This document shows positions 7,490 to 10,905 of a stretch of DNA of 10,905 nt, one piece after another. The translations under genes were made by a program, and so were the position numbers. Each line of letters opens with the position of its first letter. Within the stretch, counting starts at the first letter, position 1. The notes under the pieces were generated by a model. It was not told where the DNA came from and made no database searches. It worked only from the letters and a program-made list of their open reading frames with translations. The stretch covers positions 1 to 10,905 of the forward strand of contig NW_026570746.1 in assembly GCF_019649055.1 (NCBI RefSeq). The letters are read 5' to 3'. Source of the DNA: Paramacrobiotus metropolitanus. Lineage: Eukaryota; Tardigrada; Eutardigrada; Parachela; Macrobiotidae.

Positions 7490-8700
7490 GTATTTGTTCT
7501 GAGAAAGCCAGCTAGCGGCTATTTTGTCCAGTCCGTTATTGCATGCATTGACCCGTTAAATCGCGCGCTCGCTAACATTAGCTAAACCTCCACCTGCACT
7601 GCAGGTATTTGTCATCTTGCGGAATAAATTTCTTCAATAGCCTTCGACCGAAGAAAAGTTTAGAAATTGCTCTTTGTGTAGTTTGGAAAACAAAACTCGT
7701 CCCGCGATATTTCCACATCACTAGAATATTTGGATAGCGACTTCTCACACGTATAGGGTAAGTCGATGAATTTGTGCAGAAGAGTTGTTTGTGATTTCCG
7801 AAGTGTGTTTTCCTATTATTTTGTCACTTCTAAATTCCATGTTTAATACGATGTTATTATTTATATACGCTGTGGTCTTGCAGTTTTGTTGGAAACGGTG
7901 GATTCTTTGGATTATCTGGAGTGAAGATAAGCGGGGATAAAGCGCTTATAGGAAAAATCGAAGACACCGTGACACGGGAAAAGTTGATCTGAGATCAGGG
8001 TAGCGCATGGGAACGGGCGTAGGAGTAAGATAATTTGCTGGTTTTAAATTTGTTAGACGGATTTTTAAATTAAGCTAGTTTGACTAACGTAATTTTAACT
8101 TAATCTCGTAAATTCAATTAGATTGTGCTGATAATAACTACCAATAAAACGTATTAAATTAAATTATTTGATAATGTAATTTCAAAACAGAAAGAAAACT
8201 GCTGTTGTCGTAATATATCTTATTGATCTTAAATTTTTTAACCGGTTTCTTTTCAAAGGGCTAATTGTATCTAATTTAATTCTAAATTTAGATAAACTCG
8301 TACAGTATAACAAATCAGTTTGACCACTGAGGTGAGAAATCAGAAAGATAAACGGATTTATCTTTTCAGTTTTGTAGACCAACTGTATTAGGAACTGCGT
8401 AATAAAAACTGTTATTACTTGAATCGCTCCATCTGGCCTGCCTTTAAAAAACAAAAAGAATATCTATGTTGCAAAAAACAGAAACAAATGTTAGTTACCC
8501 GAATTTGAGGTCTTAAATCCATAACTTCGGTTTATCAATAAAAATTTTGTAAATAAATTACTATTATTATTTCATGAAATGGATATGTATATGTACTAAG
8601 GATAAAAAAATTAATTGTAAAGCGTGGACATATATGGCATAAAATTAATTCCACATTCTATTTACGGAAACCAGTTAGCTTAAGTTCGTTGCTTTTTCAG
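7490..8700. other. AT-rich region, one weak exon candidate
   Basis: Largely AT-rich with no convincing gene on either strand. One plus-strand candidate follows a CTTGCAG acceptor: exon from 7884, reading FVGNGGFFGLSGVKISGDKA and ending in TGA at 7990-7992 (entry phase 2). Its Gly-rich start looks protein-like, but no matching upstream donor is identified. A 9-bp perfect hairpin AAAGATAAA / TTTATCTTT with a 4-nt loop lies at 8344-8365. The rest, including the hydrophobic minus-strand frame near 8182-8454, looks like chance. Confidence 0.35.
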
Positions 8701-9089
8701 CGCAAAATTCTGGGCAGAAAATGAGCAGCTTCCCGCCGCCTGAAACTTCGTTAGGCAAGTTTTTTGTTCATTCTGAGAAGTACAGTCACGAATTCACTGT
8801 CTTTTTCCACCGTCAAAACTTTCTAGCTGGCACCCTGGAGCTGGCCCAGTCCCAATCCGACGGCGATCCCAATGTCCGCAAGTGGGTTGAGGACCAGGAA
8901 ACCTCTCCCAACAACTACTCCCAAATTTTGTCTGAAGAAAGACCAGACCCCGAAGCGATAGAAGGTAACAGTTTACATCCTTCACCGGCCAGCACGCATC
9001 CTTTTCAGGCCAGCATACTGCTACCAGCACCGGCTAGTCAGGCGGGGAGTATCCATACGCAGCAACTTGCAGATCTTGGTTTTAAGTAG
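8701..9089 (+). CDS. Terminal exon of an unrecognised protein
   Basis: The exon opens after a strong GCTTTTTCAG acceptor. With two leading bases the frame reads QNSGQKMSSFPPPETSLGKF, then HSEKYSHEFTVFFHRQNF, an acidic middle (WVEDQETSPNNYSQILSEER) and a Pro/Ser/Ala-rich tail, ending in TAG TAA at 9087-9092. The ATG at 8721 could also begin a 122-aa protein. Composition and length support coding on this strand rather than the antisense frame. A possible internal donor is at GAAG/GTAACA (8964). AATAAA lies at 9191-9196, about 100 nt after the stop. I recognise no domain. It converges with the minus-strand gene ending at 9197. Confidence 0.5.
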
Positions 9090-9196
9090 TAAACGGCGTC
9101 CCGCAAAGCGATTTTATATTCCAGTTATCCACTGGACTTCCTGACTGCAGTTACTGACGTTATAATAATACAAAAATTAAAAAAAATACAAATAAA

Positions 9197-9689
9197 TTAT
9201 AAACAAATAAATTCGGTGGGCGGCCGTAAAACGGGCGTAAAACCAACGGCTTCGGGCAATTTAGCAGCGTGTCGCTTCCATCCTCCCGGAGCGGGAGGAC
9301 TGTTCGGTGCGTAGGACGTGGAAGCGTTGGGTACAGGTCCCAGCCGGTTGATCATGGTCGACTTCATCGTCTGCTTCGCCGCCTTCCCCATGTCGATACT
9401 AGCCGGGGAATCCGGATTGTCCTGTATCCGAATGTGACGCTCCTCATCCGGGAACGCCACGTTAATTTTTATGGGACGAAAGCCGTGGCTGTTTGTTGGC
9501 TCATCTAGCAGTGGTGCGTTGGCGATGTCGGCATACACCCGGCGCATCGCCGTCGCGGGATCCTCCAGCGGAACATTTGCATTCTCATGGCGCATGTGGT
9601 TCAGATGGCTACGCAGATCGTCCGGTTTATGTCGGGCATTGATATTATGACGAAGATCTGTCAAGCAGAAGAAGCACGCATGAGAACTG
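9197..9689 (-). CDS. Terminal exon with a zinc-finger-like start and a disordered tail
   Basis: On the minus strand an exon can open at acceptor TAG (start 9689) or GCAG (start 9686), in frame SSHACFFCLTDLRHNINARH, then KPDDLRSHLNHMRHE. It closes with TAA at 9199-9197. CFFC (9676-9665) followed by DDLRSHLNHMRH resembles a C2H2-type finger with a long inter-pair spacing (19 residues) instead of the usual 12. A nucleic-acid or protein binding role is possible but not shown. The remaining about 130 residues (PNASTSYAPNSPPAPGGW and similar) look disordered. The upstream exons are not identified; a first codon is not visible in this exon. The opposite strand frame at 9269-9508 is a shadow. Confidence 0.5.
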
Positions 9690-9742
9690 CTATCAGTGTT
9701 ATGTCAACTTTGATTTCCGGCTATGATATAGTTCGTTTATAA

Positions 9743-9916
9743 TCAGCATTTCAATGCATCTAGGCAAATAAATGCTCGAAGCAACGTGTCGGCATCGCAG
9801 TCGTAGGTAAGAACTGGTTCGACATCCAACTTAGGAAAACTGGATGGTGCACACAGCGCATACAGCGTGCACGAAATAAACAACCATATTAAGGCGATAG
9901 ACTGGTTTTGCTTCAT
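9743..9916 (-). CDS. Small secreted peptide candidate, 57 aa
   Basis: From ATG at 9916 the frame is MKQNQSIALIWLFISCTLYA, then LCAPSSFPKLDVEPVLTYDC and DADTLLRAFICLDALKC, ending in TGA at 9745-9743. It has a basic-polar start, a hydrophobic core at residues 7-22 and a plausible cleavage site near ALC-A (residues 22-24). This is the layout of a secretory signal peptide. The predicted mature part is about 35 residues with three cysteines; an odd count suggests either dimerisation or a missing exon. No family is recognised. It sits 54 nt upstream of the zinc-finger-like exon on the same strand; a secretion signal is not expected on that protein, so a separate gene is more likely. Short length keeps this uncertain. 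Confidence 0.4.
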   Translation of the reverse strand: MKQNQSIALIWLFISCTLYALCAPSSFPKLDVEPVLTYDCDADTLLRAFICLDALKC

Positions 9917-10351
9917 CCCCAGAGAAGTTACAGTAACTACATTTTCTAGAACAGAAAAAAATGCTGTTTAAAATGAGAAGTCTTTTGAGAAGCAAAGAAC
10001 AGAACAGAAACCCAAATCCGTCTAAAACCAAAAGGTACCGCGGATCCAAAACGACGGAGGGGTGCAGCAGCACGGTTCGATTCACGTAGCTGCCATCACA
10101 GTTTCAATCGAAGCATACCCAACCGCACGCGGGCTGTGTGTCTGCGTACCGCTGCAGCCGTGCGCAGGCGGCGATTTCATGAACGCCATGCGCAGCCTGC
10201 AGGTAGCGTGGTTGTCTGCTCAAACTGGTCCACCGATGCAGCGGACCATTTGCAAAACCCGAAAACCTTGATTTACTGGAAGTAAAGTTCGGAGAGTTTT
10301 ACGCGTATTGCATTCCACTGCCGCAATGGAATTGGTCGTCCTTGGTACCAT
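9917..10351. other. Intergenic DNA with a GC-rich island of unclear nature
   Basis: About 10040-10265 is markedly GC-richer than its flanks, like the exons elsewhere in the window. Both strands have open frames (plus VQQHGSIHVAAITVS from 10062; minus FANGPLHRWTSLSRQPRYLQ ending near 10105), but neither has an ATG in frame or a recognised motif. A CTGCAG/GTAGCG junction at 10202 could be a splice donor on the plus strand. I cannot assign a gene. Confidence 0.3.
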
Positions 10352-10538
10352 TGGAAAGAAAAAATTATTCTACACACTGGGTTTTCTTGGTTTTGCGATA
10401 TAGTCATTCGAACTCCAACGCTCAGTGATTTTCTCCGTAAGAAGAATTAGTTCCATGTTCAAAAACTTGTATCTTCCTAGCTTTTTATTCAAGATTTTTT
10501 CTGAATAAACCCAGTGTGTGAAATAATTTTAAGTTCCA
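10352..10538. repeat. MITE-like inverted-repeat unit (187 bp)
   Basis: The left arm 10352-10384 and the right arm 10507-10538 are inverted copies. A 13-bp perfect core ACACACTGGGTTT (10372-10384) pairs with AAACCCAGTGTGT (10507-10519). After two mismatches come TTATTAAAA-type matches, and after a small gap a TGGAA/TTCCA outer match. The 122-bp interior has no coding potential. Size and layout fit a small non-autonomous DNA transposon or a hairpin transcript. No target-site duplication is evident and the outer borders are imprecise. Confidence 0.5.
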
Positions 10539-10905
10539 TTTGAAAACATCAGACCTGAAGATGTTCCATCTGGTGCTTGGCTTAGATTTTTTTAATGCTC
10601 ACACAACAGAAAAATTTCTATCGCGTTTATGCTATTAGTGTTGATTTTGAAACTATGTCTATTAAAAAGCGCGATTTATGAGCTTTCTAATGAACCCATA
10701 CACTCCGAAAACAGCTCAAACCAAGGTGCACAAACAATTTTCGAAGTAGCTATAAAGATTGGTATTTTACAAACTAGTCCATCGCCTTAAAGCAGAACTG
10801 CTGTACTGTTATTGCAAATTATAGGTAAGTATTACACTTGTAGATGATATTAAGCAACTTCAACATTTTTTCTCCCATTAATTTTATTGGATTATTAAAA
10901 CTAAA
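10539..10905. other. AT-rich end of window, nothing recognised
   Basis: No open frame of useful length, RNA gene or repeat is recognised on either strand. Near 10824 the TATAG/GTAAGT string has the form of a splice donor, so an exon of a gene extending beyond the window cannot be excluded. Confidence 0.3.

Noticed and set aside
8182-8454. Hydrophobic minus-strand frame as a membrane protein
   Set aside because: AT-rich sequence yields Phe, Ile and Leu by chance; there are no flanking exon signals or motifs.
10060-10100. tRNA-like B-box GGTTCGATTC
   Set aside because: No pairing T-stem, no acceptor stem and no A-box at the right distance on this strand.

Overview
The window looks like nuclear DNA of a small metazoan. 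Short spliced exons of moderately high GC are separated by AT-rich introns and intergenic DNA with GT-AG boundaries. There is no operon structure and there are no bacterial-type ribosome sites. The long F-box gene at the left has an N-terminal region (SLYAWNAVNVEIDGRLLH) that I remember from large F-box families in eutardigrades such as Hypsibius or Ramazzottius. I therefore favour a tardigrade; this is inference from memory, not a search result.

Left third (1-3600): a short hairpin, then a four-exon plus-strand F-box gene (255-2710). All introns are phase-consistent, but exon 1 contains two opposite single-base frameshifts and the third exon starts at a tandem acceptor that can include an in-frame stop. 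Its 3' flank runs to about 3600 with a possible AATAAA at 3316.

Middle (3600-5475): a striking composite repeat. A central 9-bp minisatellite (GGTTTCTTA, 14 units, 3689-3817) is flanked by inverted copies of a different 21-bp minisatellite (TCTGAC-rich). The 21-bp unit equals seven codons and reads as Ser-Asp repeats outward-to-inward on both sides, so the block resembles a foldback structure. Downstream, on the minus strand, is a broken death-domain-fold gene (4497-4848) with an in-frame TAG and a one-base shift; with small tentative exons it may lead into the Ser-Asp tract.

Right half (5476-10905): a plus-strand multi-exon gene with a BEN-like domain (5476 to about 6400), a tentative exon at 7316-7485, and a long AT-rich stretch. 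Then come a plus-strand terminal exon (8701-9089) and a converging minus-strand terminal exon with a zinc-finger-like start (9197-9689). Just upstream of that exon on its strand is a small ORF with a signal peptide (9743-9916). Near the end is a 187-bp inverted-repeat unit resembling a MITE (10352-10538).

The genes do not obviously form one pathway. The recurring theme is broken reading frames in recognisable families, from gene decay or from uncorrected sequencing indels.
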